Shown: one piece after another, positions 35,231 through 44,290 of the stretch | Layout of the letters: each line of letters opens with the position of its first letter | Numbering within the stretch: position 1 is the stretch's first letter | From: Hespellia sp. | Lineage (GTDB): Bacteria > Bacillota > Clostridia > Lachnospirales > Lachnospiraceae | Length of the DNA: 64,000 bases | Direction: 5' to 3' | NCBI GenBank assembly: GCA_028693555.1 | Contig: JAQUVD010000015.1 | Span: 1-64,000, forward strand | Translations under genes and position numbers: made by a program | The notes under the pieces: generated by a model | What the model was told of the DNA's origin: nothing | Database searches by the model: none | Seen by the model: only the letters and a program-made list of their open reading frames with translations

Positions 35231-37861
35231 TTACGCATTCTTTGCGGTGATCGCTGCCTGCGCTGCTGCTAATCTTGCGATTGGGACACGGAATGGGCTA
35301 CAAGATACGTAGTCAAGTCCGATAGCGTTACAGAATTCTACAGATGTAGGATCTCCGCCGTGCTCTCCACAGATACCAATGTGTAACTCTGGGCGAGTCT
35401 TCTTACCTAATTCGATCGCCATCTTCATAAGTTTGCCGACACCATCCTGGTCAAGTCTTGCAAATGGATCGCTTTCGAAGATCTTAGCATCATAGTATGC
35501 ATCTAAGAACTTACCAGCATCATCACGTGAGAATCCGAATGTCATCTGTGTTAAGTCATTTGTACCGAAGCAGAAGAATTCAGCTTCCTTGGCGATCTCG
35601 TCAGCAGTAAGTGCTGCTCTTGGGATCTCGATCATAGTACCAACTTCATATTTCAATGAAGAACCTGCTGCTGCGATCTCAGCGTCTGCTGTCTCAACAA
35701 CAAACTGTTTCACATATGCTAATTCTTTCTTGTCTCCTGCAAGTGGAATCATGATCTCTGGTACGATCTTCCAGTCCGGATGAGCTTTGTCAACCTTGAT
35801 TGCTGCACGGATAACTGCCTTTGTCTGCATCTTGCAGATTTCCGGATATGTGACAGCAAGACGAAGTCCTCTATGTCCCATCATTGGGTTGAACTCGTGT
35901 AAGCTGTTGATGATTGCTTTGATTGTCTCTACAGATTTGCCCTGAGCATCTGCTAATTTCTTGATGTCATCTTCATCTGTTGGAACGAATTCATGAAGTG
36001 GTGGATCTAAGAAACGGATTGTAACCGGATTTCCTTCCAATGCTTCATATAATTTCTCGAAATCTCCCTGCTGTTCTGGAAGAATCTTCTCAAGTGCTGC
36101 TTCTCTTTCTTCTACTGTCTCAGAACAGATCATCTCACGGAAAGCATCAATTCTGTTGCCTTCGAAGAACATATGCTCTGTACGGCAAAGTCCAATACCT
36201 TCTGCGCCAAGTTCAACTGCCTTTTTAGCATCTGCAGGTGTATCAGCATTTGTACGAACTTTCATTGTTCTGAACTTGTCAGCCCATCCCATGATTCTTC
36301 CGAATTCACCTGCGATTGTAGCATCAACAGTTGTAATCAGACCATCATAGATTGCTCCTGTAGAACCATCTAAGGAAATAGCATCTCCTTCATGGAATTC
36401 TTTTCCATCCAGTGTGAATTTCTTGTTCTCTTCATCCATAGTGATGTCTCCACAACCAGATACACAGCATGTTCCCATACCACGTGCAACTACGGCTGCG
36501 TGTGATGTCATACCACCACGAACTGTTAAGATACCCTGAGCTGCTTTCATACCAGTGATATCTTCCGGAGATGTCTCGAGACGAACAAGGATTACTTTCT
36601 CTCCCTTTTCATTCCAAGCTACAGCGTCTTCTGCTGTAAATACAACTTTACCACAAGCTGCTCCTGGAGAAGCTCCTAAAGCTCTTGCCAATGGTGTTGC
36701 AGCTTTTAATGCAGCAGCATCAAACTGTGGATGTAATAATGTATCTAAGTTACGAGGATCGATCATGGCAACTGCTTCTTCTTCTGTTCTCATGCCTTCG
36801 TCTACTAAGTCACAAGCGATCTTAAGTGCAGCCTGAGCTGTTCTCTTACCATTACGTGTCTGTAACATGTATAACTGACCATGCTCTACCGTAAATTCCA
36901 TATCCTGCATATCTCTGTAATGTTTTTCAAGGTTCTCACAAACTTCGTTAAACTGCTTGTATGCTTCTGGGAATTTTTCTCCCATCTCTGAAATGTGCAT
37001 TGGTGTACGAACACCGGCAACTACATCTTCGCCCTGTGCATTTGTTAAGAATTCTCCGAAAAGGCCTTTTGCTCCTGTACCTGGGTCACGAGTAAATGCA
37101 ACACCTGTACCACAGTCATCACCCATGTTACCGAATGCCATAGACTGTACGTTAACTGCTGTTCCCCAAGAATAAGGGATATCATTGTCACGACGGTATA
37201 CGTTAGCACGTGGGTTGTCCCATGAACGGAATACGGCTTTGATTGCTCCCATTAACTGCTCTTTTGGATCGTCTGGGAAATCTGAACCGATCATTGTTTT
37301 ATATTCAGCCTTAAACTGACCAGCTAACTCTTTTAAATCTTCTGCTGTAAGGTCTACATCCTGTGTAACGCCTCTGTCTGTTTTCATCTTGTCGATGAGC
37401 TCTTCGAAGTATTTCTTACCTACTTCCATAACTACGTCAGAATACATCTGGATGAATCTTCTGTAGCAATCCCAAGCCCAGCGAGGATTACCTGACATCT
37501 CAGCAATTGTATTGACAACGTCTTCATTCAATCCAAGGTTGAGGATTGTGTCCATCATACCAGGCATAGAAGCTCTGGCTCCTGAACGAACGGATACTAA
37601 TAATGGATTCTTATGATCACCGAATTTCTTTCCTGTGATCTCTTCCATATCTACGATTGCTTTCATGATCTGCTCCATGATCTCATCGTTGATCTGCTGT
37701 CCATCCTCATAGTACTGTGTACAAGCCTCTGTTGTGATTGTGAAACCCTGAGGTACCGGAAGTCCTAAGTTAGTCATCTCTGCTAAGTTAGCTCCCTTAC
37801 CACCAAGAAGGTTTCTCATGCTTGCGTCGCCTTCTTTAAATAAGTAAACCCATTTTGCCAT
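35231..37861 (-). CDS. ppdK: Pyruvate, phosphate dikinase
   Basis: An 876-residue enzyme of normal length that interconverts pyruvate, ATP and phosphate with phosphoenolpyruvate, AMP and pyrophosphate. The N-terminal ATP-grasp domain begins LLGGKGANLAEMTNLGLPVP. The phosphohistidine domain has GGMTSHAAVVARGMGTCCV with the catalytic histidine, and the C-terminal pyruvate domain has FGTNDLTQMTFGFSRDD and the catalytic cysteine in GICGEHGGDP. AGGAGGA precedes the ATG. It is monocistronic, with its own promoter and a hairpin at the start of the message. With nifJ it fits an anaerobe using PEP/pyruvate cycling. Confidence 0.97.
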   Translation of the reverse strand: MAKWVYLFKEGDASMRNLLGGKGANLAEMTNLGLPVPQGFTITTEACTQYYEDGQQINDEIMEQIMKAIVDMEEITGKKFGDHKNPLLVSVRSGARASMPGMMDTILNLGLNEDVVNTIAEMSGNPRWAWDCYRRFIQMYSDVVMEVGKKYFEELIDKMKTDRGVTQDVDLTAEDLKELAGQFKAEYKTMIGSDFPDDPKEQLMGAIKAVFRSWDNPRANVYRRDNDIPYSWGTAVNVQSMAFGNMGDDCGTGVAFTRDPGTGAKGLFGEFLTNAQGEDVVAGVRTPMHISEMGEKFPEAYKQFNEVCENLEKHYRDMQDMEFTVEHGQLYMLQTRNGKRTAQAALKIACDLVDEGMRTEEEAVAMIDPRNLDTLLHPQFDAAALKAATPLARALGASPGAACGKVVFTAEDAVAWNEKGEKVILVRLETSPEDITGMKAAQGILTVRGGMTSHAAVVARGMGTCCVSGCGDITMDEENKKFTLDGKEFHEGDAISLDGSTGAIYDGLITTVDATIAGEFGRIMGWADKFRTMKVRTNADTPADAKKAVELGAEGIGLCRTEHMFFEGNRIDAFREMICSETVEEREAALEKILPEQQGDFEKLYEALEGNPVTIRFLDPPLHEFVPTDEDDIKKLADAQGKSVETIKAIINSLHEFNPMMGHRGLRLAVTYPEICKMQTKAVIRAAIKVDKAHPDWKIVPEIMIPLAGDKKELAYVKQFVVETADAEIAAAGSSLKYEVGTMIEIPRAALTADEIAKEAEFFCFGTNDLTQMTFGFSRDDAGKFLDAYYDAKIFESDPFARLDQDGVGKLMKMAIELGKKTRPELHIGICGEHGGDPTSVEFCNAIGLDYVSCSPFRVPIARLAAAQAAITAKNA

Positions 37862-37951
37862 GTTTAAAGTTCCTCCTAATAGAATATTTGATTTTTTATG
37901 AGCAAGAAAAATACGACGAATCCAACGACCGTTTTTCTGCTTAACATAAAT

Positions 37952-37984
37952 AGGTGCAGTCCTAAGAATACTCCGACTGCACCT
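37952..37984 (-). other. Hairpin at the predicted 5' end of ppdK mRNA
   Basis: A perfect 10-bp stem (AGGTGCAGTC, 37952-37961, with 37975-37984) closes a 13-base loop. It begins a few bases after the -10 box, so the transcript would start at or beside its base. It may shield the message from 5' decay or be a small regulatory element. There is no T-run, so it is not a standard terminator. Confidence 0.6.
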
Positions 37985-37987
37985 AAT

Positions 37988-38016
37988 ATTTTAAAGGTTT
38001 TCACTGTATCCGTCAA
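37988..38016 (-). promoter_or_regulatory. Sigma-A promoter of ppdK
   Basis: TTGACG (38011-38016) and TAAAAT (37988-37993) are 17 bases apart on the minus strand, about 120 bases before the ppdK start. Confidence 0.75.
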
Positions 38017-38106
38017 CCTTTTTGTATTTATATTTGTACAAGATTCATGTCTTAAATTTGTATAATATTCACATAAGAAGTGAATTCTGTTATACATTTT
38101 ATGGTT

Positions 38107-40770
38107 CTATAATGCCTTTTTGTATATCTCAGCAATTTCTGACTGTGTAAATACAACCGGATTGTTCGCAACACCTGCTGCCGATACCTTCATACAGTTC
38201 TTTGCCATCCACGGAATATCCCCCTCTGTGATGCCAAGATCACCGAGTCTGACTTCGAGATCCAGGTCATGAAGCAGTCCTCTGATTTTCGTGGCACAGT
38301 CGGAAGCGGTCAGACCGCCGAAGATTCTTGCAATCTTGCTGAACTTGAAATGATCTCCTTTGTAGGATGCCTCAATAATTGTCGGTGTCAGTGCTGCCAG
38401 CCCCTGACCGTGCACGATATCCTTCAGACCACTCGCCGGATGCTCCATCCCGTGCGCAAGTGTAACACCCGCCTGATTAATAACCATACCGCCGATTGTG
38501 CTTGCAAGCGTAATCTTTTCCCATGCACTCTGATCCATGCTGCCTTTATATACATCCACCAGATTTTCAGCCAGCAGTGAAATGGCATATAAGCTGAGTG
38601 CATCCGTAAACGGCTGTGCGATTCTGGACGTATAAGCTTCCATGCTATGACAGAGCGCATCAAACCCAACTGACGCGAGTACTTTCTTTGGCATTGTCAT
38701 CATGCATTCCGGATCGACAATGGATGCCTTTGCAATAATAGCATTACAGCGAAGCGATTTCTTATCTCCATTCTCCGGGTTGGTAAGAACTGCAAATCCA
38801 TTTCCTTCCGAGCCGGTTCCACATGTTGTCGGAATCAGAAACAGAGGTAATGCCTCATCACTGCGCAGACGATTATAAATGTAATCATTGACATCCCCCT
38901 CATTGACTGCAAGAAAGGCAATTGCCTTTGCACAGTCCATGATACTGCCGCCTCCGATTGCCACAACCGTGTCACAGCCGTTTGTTTTTGCAAAAGCCGC
39001 GCCGTCCATTGCTGTTGTCGTCAGAGGATTTGGCTTTACTTCATCAAACAGTGCTGTCGCAAATCCGGCATCCTCCAGATATCCTTTGACACGGTCATAT
39101 AAGCCTGACTTCTTCGCACTGCTTCCTCCTGTAACAATCAATGCTTTTTTGCCGTAAGGCTTTGCAAGTTCACCGACCTGCTTTACTTTCCCACAGCCAA
39201 ATACAATATTGGCAGGCAGGTAGTAAGAGAACTCCATTGCAGGCTCTGTTTCTCCTGAAACTGTGGCAACTCCATGTACCGTATCCATCGCTGATTCAAA
39301 CGTTGTCTTCTTTTCTACCGCACCTGCTGCCGATACGTCTTCATCCTCGATTGCAACATCCATATGTGAACCGAATTTTTCTTTGTATTTTATCTTACAG
39401 GCAATACAAAAGACGATTCCGAGAACGGACCATCCGCCTGCCATCAGCCATTCCTGCCATACAAGTGTGCAGCCGGAATTTGGAATCATATACATTGCTA
39501 CCATGAGTCCTGACATGATAACGGCAATGGTTCCGACCAGCTTATAATTTTTCACCTTATAAGGTCTTGCCATATCCGGTTCTTTCGATCTTAAAATAAT
39601 AAATGAAATCGCTACCATACAGTATGCCAGACAGCAGCCAAAGTTACCTGCATCTACAATCCACACGAGCATTGCACGCCCTGCAAATGGTGCAAGAATC
39701 GATAATGCTCCGATTAAATAGAGTGCGTTGACCGGTGTTTTATGTTTCGGATGAAGCTTCACGAAACATCTTGGAATCATGTAGGATTCCGCCATTGAAT
39801 ACATTGCACGGCTTCCACCAATAAGGAATGAATTCCAGCTTGTGACAATCCCACACATACCGCCGACAATCAAAACTTTTGCCATCACGCTGCTGTGAAA
39901 TGCTTTTGCCATCGCATCCGCCGTGACAAGCCCTGAACTTCCCATTGAGGCTGCAATATCCGATGGGCTCAGTACATATCCAACACCCAGGATGATCAGT
40001 GCATAAAAAGCAACTGCCAGGACAATCGATAGAATCAGTATTTTTCCGATTTTCTTTAATGGCACATTGATTTCCTCGGCCGCCTGTGGAATGACATCAA
40101 ATCCGATAAAATAAAATGGTGTAACAACCGCTACTCCTATAATTGCCTTTACCATATTTCCGGAAGATGTTCCGACAAAGAGCTGGCTCTGAAGGTTTCC
40201 CATATCCCCCGTAACTGCTGATGATGCGATCAGCAGAATTCCAACACCACCGATAATGACTGTCAGAACCGTCTGAAGGATTGCCGCAGTCTTTGCACCT
40301 TTGATATTAATATAGGTAATGAATGCTGCAACGACAACAGCAACTGCTACCCATGAAGCATAGATATCGAAGCCTGCCACGGTGTACATATATCCCTGCA
40401 GAAAGCCCGGAAAAATGTACTGAATAATCGTAGGCAGTGCACATGCCTCAAAACATACAACACTGACATATCCTAAGATAATTGCCCAAGTGCAGATAAA
40501 CGAACCAACCGCCCCCATAGCCTTATAGCTAAATACATGTTCTCCACCGCACTGTGGCATGGCTGCCGTCAGTTCTGCATAGGTAAGTCCAACAAAGAAC
40601 ACCATGGTTCCACCGATACCAAAGCCGATGACTGCCCCGAGCACACCGCCCGCTTCGATCCAGCTGCCGGAGGATACTACCCAGCCCCATCCGATCATCG
40701 CTCCGAATGCGATGACAAGAATGTCCCATGCACTAAATACTTTATCAAATTCTGATTGTTTCTTTTCCAT
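38107..40770 (-). CDS. APC amino acid permease fused to iron-type alcohol dehydrogenase
   Basis: One unbroken 887-codon frame. Residues 1 to about 460 are an APC-superfamily permease with about twelve membrane segments and the family start AFGAMIGWGWVVSSGSW. A charged, flexible linker covers about 462-512. Residues about 513-887 are a whole type III alcohol dehydrogenase: AIGGGSIMDCAKAIA (604-618), GTGSEGNGFA, and metal ligands Asp704, His708, His773 and His787 at the usual spacing, so it looks active. With an even number of membrane segments both termini face the cytoplasm. AGGAGG precedes the ATG. It ends an operon with two aminotransferases and a kinase-like gene; coupling import to reduction of the derived semialdehyde is inferred. 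Confidence 0.93.
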   Translation of the reverse strand: MEKKQSEFDKVFSAWDILVIAFGAMIGWGWVVSSGSWIEAGGVLGAVIGFGIGGTMVFFVGLTYAELTAAMPQCGGEHVFSYKAMGAVGSFICTWAIILGYVSVVCFEACALPTIIQYIFPGFLQGYMYTVAGFDIYASWVAVAVVVAAFITYINIKGAKTAAILQTVLTVIIGGVGILLIASSAVTGDMGNLQSQLFVGTSSGNMVKAIIGVAVVTPFYFIGFDVIPQAAEEINVPLKKIGKILILSIVLAVAFYALIILGVGYVLSPSDIAASMGSSGLVTADAMAKAFHSSVMAKVLIVGGMCGIVTSWNSFLIGGSRAMYSMAESYMIPRCFVKLHPKHKTPVNALYLIGALSILAPFAGRAMLVWIVDAGNFGCCLAYCMVAISFIILRSKEPDMARPYKVKNYKLVGTIAVIMSGLMVAMYMIPNSGCTLVWQEWLMAGGWSVLGIVFCIACKIKYKEKFGSHMDVAIEDEDVSAAGAVEKKTTFESAMDTVHGVATVSGETEPAMEFSYYLPANIVFGCGKVKQVGELAKPYGKKALIVTGGSSAKKSGLYDRVKGYLEDAGFATALFDEVKPNPLTTTAMDGAAFAKTNGCDTVVAIGGGSIMDCAKAIAFLAVNEGDVNDYIYNRLRSDEALPLFLIPTTCGTGSEGNGFAVLTNPENGDKKSLRCNAIIAKASIVDPECMMTMPKKVLASVGFDALCHSMEAYTSRIAQPFTDALSLYAISLLAENLVDVYKGSMDQSAWEKITLASTIGGMVINQAGVTLAHGMEHPASGLKDIVHGQGLAALTPTIIEASYKGDHFKFSKIARIFGGLTASDCATKIRGLLHDLDLEVRLGDLGITEGDIPWMAKNCMKVSAAGVANNPVVFTQSEIAEIYKKAL

Positions 40771-40783
40771 TTGTCATCACCTC

Positions 40784-41380
40784 CTACTTCTCTTCGAATC
40801 TCAGATCAATCATCTGCATGATATAATCGGTCGTTTTTGCCCATCCGAGCACACTGCTGTCAATTAACATATGGCGGTTGCGTCTGTCTCCACGATACGT
40901 TCCTGTCATATATTTATAACGGGTATGCATCATCTCGTCATTTGCCTTGATTTCTTCGCGCGCTTTCTTTTCCGATACGCGCTTCTGTTCCATCACCGCT
41001 TTGACACGGATTTCTTCCGGCGCATAGATGAAAATGTTCAGCACATCATCCCGTTCTTTCAGAATATAATCGCTGCATCGTCCGATAATCACACAGGAAG
41101 ACTGCTCTGCGAATTTCTGAACCACTTCGAATTGTGTGTAAATTACGCGGTTTGTCAGGTTCGCGTATCTGCGTCCGTAATTGGTTTCGAAGCTGTATCT
41201 TACATAATTCTCTGTATCTGCTTTTTCAACCAGATCACGCTCAACACCTAACTGTTCTACCACCTGATCCACCAGATCACGGTCGTAGTACTCAATGCCT
41301 AAGTTCTCCGCTATTGCTTTTCCTATCTCCGGACCGCCGCTGCCGTATTCGCAGCCGATTGTAATCACCATATGTCTCAT
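40784..41380 (-). CDS. Cytidylate kinase-like family protein
   Basis: A 198-residue P-loop protein. VITIGCEYGSGGPEIGKAIA is a kinase-type phosphate loop, and FEVVQKFAEQSSCVIIGRCSDYIL and RVSEKKAREEIKANDEMMHTRYKY fit the cytidylate-kinase-like family (AAA_26 type) of Clostridia rather than true Cmk, which conserves a different NMP-binding region. The start at 41380 has AAGGAG eight to nine bases upstream. These proteins often lie beside transporters and their substrate is unknown. Here it sits 13 bases before the permease-dehydrogenase fusion. Confidence 0.82.
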   Translation of the reverse strand: MRHMVITIGCEYGSGGPEIGKAIAENLGIEYYDRDLVDQVVEQLGVERDLVEKADTENYVRYSFETNYGRRYANLTNRVIYTQFEVVQKFAEQSSCVIIGRCSDYILKERDDVLNIFIYAPEEIRVKAVMEQKRVSEKKAREEIKANDEMMHTRYKYMTGTYRGDRRNRHMLIDSSVLGWAKTTDYIMQMIDLRFEEK

Positions 41381-41411
41381 CCCCAAATTCTCCTTTTCTC
41401 TTGACGCAGAA

Positions 41412-41437
41412 GAGCGAACCTATCCCTAGATTCGCTC
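41412..41437 (-). other. Intercistronic hairpin
   Basis: GAGCGAA (41412-41418) pairs with TTCGCTC (41431-41437) between the second aminotransferase and the kinase-like gene. No T-run follows, so it may be an RNA processing or stability element rather than a terminator. Confidence 0.4.
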
Positions 41438-41464
41438 CCTTGCATTTTGTTCTATATTCATTTT

Positions 41465-42679
41465 CTATGCAACTGCTTCCACTGCTTCTTTTATAATCTC
41501 AAATGCTTTGTCGCAATCCTCTTCCGTAATAATCAATGGTGGAATCATGCGAATGATATGCGCTCCAATTGCAGTAATTAATAAATGTCTATGTAAACAT
41601 TCATGTTTCACTTCAACTCCAGAAATGGTATCGTCAAATTCAACGCCCACTAACAGCCCCTGTCCACGAACTTCTTTTACATGTGGAAGTGTCGCGAGTT
41701 TTGCTTTAAAATATTCACCCATTTTTTCTGCATTTCCAGCAAGATCCCGATCCAATAGTTCCTCTACTTCTGCGAGTGCTCCTGCGCAGCTAACCGGACT
41801 TCCACCAAATGTGGTGCCGTGTGATCCCGGTGTAAATGCTTTTGCCACTTCTTCTGTTGCACAGATTGCTCCGATTGGCATTCCGCCGCCGAGTGCCTTT
41901 GCCATCGAGATGATATCTGGTTTGATTCCGTAATGCATAAAGGACATGATTTTTCCTGTACGGCACCATCCGGTCTGTACTTCATCTAAGAGAAGCAGCA
42001 TCCCCTTCTCATCACAGAATTCCCGAAGCCCCTTCATGAATTCCATCGTTGCCGGGTGGACACCACCCTCTCCCTGTACCGGTTCTATCATAATTGCGAT
42101 TGTATTCTCTGTACAGGCATCTTTGAATGCCTGAAGATTATTGTATTCCACATATGTAAATCCCTCTGTCATCGGTCCGAAACCAATCTGGCATCCGTTA
42201 TCCGGCTGTCCGGTTGCAGACATCGCGCCAAAGGTTCTTCCGTGGAATCCCATCGCTGCAGTTACAATGTTATATTTGTTCGGACCGTATTTCTCAACAC
42301 CATATTTGCGAGCCATTTTAATCATCGCTTCATTTGCCTCTGTACCTGAGTTCTGGAAGAAAATCTTATCCATTCCAATGGCAGTACATACCTTCTCAGC
42401 AAGCAGCGCCTGCGGAATTGTATATGGATAGTTGAAAGTATGCATAATATCTGCGACCTGCTCCTGCACTGCTTTCACTACTTTTTCATTACAGTTTCCG
42501 GCTGAATTTACTGCGATACCTGCATAAAAGTCAAGGTAAGGTGTACCTTCTTCGTCATAAATGTACTGATCTTTTGCTGTCTCAGCGAGGAAATCAAATC
42601 TCTCATATGTCTCGATCATGTACTTATTTACTTTATCTTTGATATCCTGTGCTGTAAGCCCTGTGTCTTTTAATCTCAT
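41465..42679 (-). CDS. Class III aminotransferase (acetylornithine/ornithine-type)
   Basis: A 404-residue PLP enzyme of fold type I. It shows FFQNSGTEANEAMIKMARKY, GFHGRTFGAMSATG, the PLP aspartate in LLLLDEVQTGWCRTG and the Schiff-base lysine in ISMAKALGGGMPIGA. The sequence is nearest the ArgD/ornithine aminotransferase branch, which acts on terminal amino groups. It is unlikely to serve arginine synthesis, since no arg gene is nearby. The start at 42679 has AGGAGG eight bases upstream; the gap to the first aminotransferase is 23 bases. Confidence 0.9.
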   Translation of the reverse strand: MRLKDTGLTAQDIKDKVNKYMIETYERFDFLAETAKDQYIYDEEGTPYLDFYAGIAVNSAGNCNEKVVKAVQEQVADIMHTFNYPYTIPQALLAEKVCTAIGMDKIFFQNSGTEANEAMIKMARKYGVEKYGPNKYNIVTAAMGFHGRTFGAMSATGQPDNGCQIGFGPMTEGFTYVEYNNLQAFKDACTENTIAIMIEPVQGEGGVHPATMEFMKGLREFCDEKGMLLLLDEVQTGWCRTGKIMSFMHYGIKPDIISMAKALGGGMPIGAICATEEVAKAFTPGSHGTTFGGSPVSCAGALAEVEELLDRDLAGNAEKMGEYFKAKLATLPHVKEVRGQGLLVGVEFDDTISGVEVKHECLHRHLLITAIGAHIIRMIPPLIITEEDCDKAFEIIKEAVEAVA

Positions 42680-42702
42680 TTTCGTTTCCTCCTGATTCTT
42701 TG

Positions 42703-44058
42703 TTACCTGCTGCATGTTGCTACTGCTGCTTCAAATATATCTAATCCTGCTATCAACTGTTCGTCTGTCATAACAAGCGGTGCAAGGAAACGGATGACAT
42801 TGTTATAGGTTCCTGCCCCCTCAACGAGAAGTCCATTGGCTGCGCATTCTTTGATGATTGCACCTGTCAGCTCCGGTGCCGGTTCTTTTGTCTCTGTATC
42901 TTTGACAAATTCAATTCCGACCATTCCGCCAAGTCCGCGTACATCACCAATGACCGGATATTTATCCATCATCTCTTTGTATCTTGCTGCCACCGTTTTA
43001 CCAATTTCAAGGGAACGCTCTGCCAAGTGATCTCGTTCCATAATTTCAATGGTCTTTAATGATGCTGCACACGCAAGTGGGTTCCCACAATAAGTTCCGC
43101 CGATAGTTCCCGGTGCCGGTGCTTCCATAATCTCTTCTCTGGCAATGATTGCGGAAAGCGGAACGCCTGCTGCAATCGATTTGGCTGTTGCGATAATGTC
43201 CGGTGCCACGCCTGCCTCTTTCCAATATTCAGATGCAAACATGCGGCCCGTTCTACAGAAGCCTGACTGTACTTCATCCGCAACCAGCAGGATTCCTTTT
43301 TCATCACAAAGGTTTCTCACTGCTTTGACCCATTCGATTGGAGCCGGGATAAATCCACCCTCTCCCTGAAGTGGCTCAACTACGACTGCCGCGATCGTGT
43401 CTGCCGGTGCACACTGCTCAAATACATCTGTGATGCTCTTCATATAGTAATCAACAAGTGCTGACTCTGGCATTCCTTCCGGTTTTCTATAGTAATTCGG
43501 GAACTGCGCCCGGTAGATACCCTCGGGGAAAGGTCCCATATCTACTGCATACGCTTTCTTCGATGTCATCGACATCGTAAGATTTGTTCTTCCGTGGAAC
43601 GCTCCTGAAAATACAATGATGTTCGGTCTCTTCGTAAATGCTTTTGCAACCTTTACCGCATTCTCATCTGCTTCCGCACCACTGTTTGCAAAGAAGACTT
43701 TTTTCTTTTCGCCCTGTACCGGTGCAATCTGTGCAAGCTTCTCCGCAAGTGCGACATATCCTTCATGTGTCACGATATTGAACATTCCGTGGAAATATTT
43801 ATCTGCCTGATTCTTCACTGCTTCCACAACCTCCGGCTGGGAATATCCGATATTAAGTACACCGACTCCACCAATCCAGTCAAGGAAATAATTGCCATCT
43901 ACATCCTCAATCATCGCGCCCTCTCCCCGCTCGATGGCTACCGGGTAACCACAGCGGATGGATGATGGTACGGCTGCCGCTCTTCTGTCTATCAGTGCTT
44001 TTGCCTTTGGTCCCGGCAATGTATCTGTTATAATTTTAGGTAATGCTGTTCTTAACAT
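42703..44058 (-). CDS. Class III aminotransferase (4-aminobutyrate-type)
   Basis: A 451-residue PLP aminotransferase. The N terminus LPGPKAKALIDRRAAAVPS, then MIEDVDGNYFLDWIGG, FFANSGAEADENAVKVAKAF, ILLVADEVQSGFCRTGRMFA and the lysine in IIATAKSIAAGVPLSA resemble 4-aminobutyrate aminotransferases more than the ArgD branch. The likely product is a semialdehyde, a fitting substrate for the dehydrogenase domain encoded two genes later. AAGGAGG precedes the ATG. It is first in the operon, divergent from the PucR-type regulator. Confidence 0.9.
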   Translation of the reverse strand: MLRTALPKIITDTLPGPKAKALIDRRAAAVPSSIRCGYPVAIERGEGAMIEDVDGNYFLDWIGGVGVLNIGYSQPEVVEAVKNQADKYFHGMFNIVTHEGYVALAEKLAQIAPVQGEKKKVFFANSGAEADENAVKVAKAFTKRPNIIVFSGAFHGRTNLTMSMTSKKAYAVDMGPFPEGIYRAQFPNYYRKPEGMPESALVDYYMKSITDVFEQCAPADTIAAVVVEPLQGEGGFIPAPIEWVKAVRNLCDEKGILLVADEVQSGFCRTGRMFASEYWKEAGVAPDIIATAKSIAAGVPLSAIIAREEIMEAPAPGTIGGTYCGNPLACAASLKTIEIMERDHLAERSLEIGKTVAARYKEMMDKYPVIGDVRGLGGMVGIEFVKDTETKEPAPELTGAIIKECAANGLLVEGAGTYNNVIRFLAPLVMTDEQLIAGLDIFEAAVATCSR

Positions 44059-44095
44059 CTTCGTGTTCCTCCTTAAATTCTCTTTCTAAACAAAG

Positions 44096-44137
44096 AACGC
44101 ACAACGAAAGAATTTTCCAACTCCTTCGTTGTGCGTT
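44096..44137 (-). promoter_or_regulatory. 13-bp perfect inverted repeat in aminotransferase leader
   Basis: AACGCACAACGAA (44096-44108) is exactly complementary to TTCGTTGTGCGTT (44125-44137), with a 16-base spacer. It lies 38 bases before the first aminotransferase gene and probably forms a hairpin in the leader RNA. A DNA-binding site with widely spaced half-sites is the alternative. I found no convincing -35/-10 pair just upstream, so the transcript start is unsure. Confidence 0.6.
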
Positions 44138-44225
44138 ACGTATATTCTGCCATACTTCTCACTCGTGCGCCATATACCAGTGACACAAGATTTTTTCTTC
44201 TTTTTGTGCTGACAGCATAAATTTA

Positions 44226-44254
44226 TTTACATTTTCACTTTAGCATGCTAAACT
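44226..44254 (+). promoter_or_regulatory. Promoter and palindrome before the PucR-type gene
   Basis: TTTACA (44226-44231) and TAAACT (44249-44254) are 17 bases apart. A perfect 14-base palindrome, TTTAGCATGCTAAA (44239-44252), overlaps the -10 box, a good place for autoregulation by the PucR-type protein. Binding is inferred. Confidence 0.55.
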
Positions 44255-44290
44255 TTCTTTGAATCATTCATCCATTTGAAAGGAGTGCTT

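Noticed and set aside
37876..38097. 73-codon minus-strand frame before ppdK
   Set aside because: It runs over the ppdK promoter and leader hairpin, has no ribosome binding site or family likeness, and uses codons unlike its neighbours.
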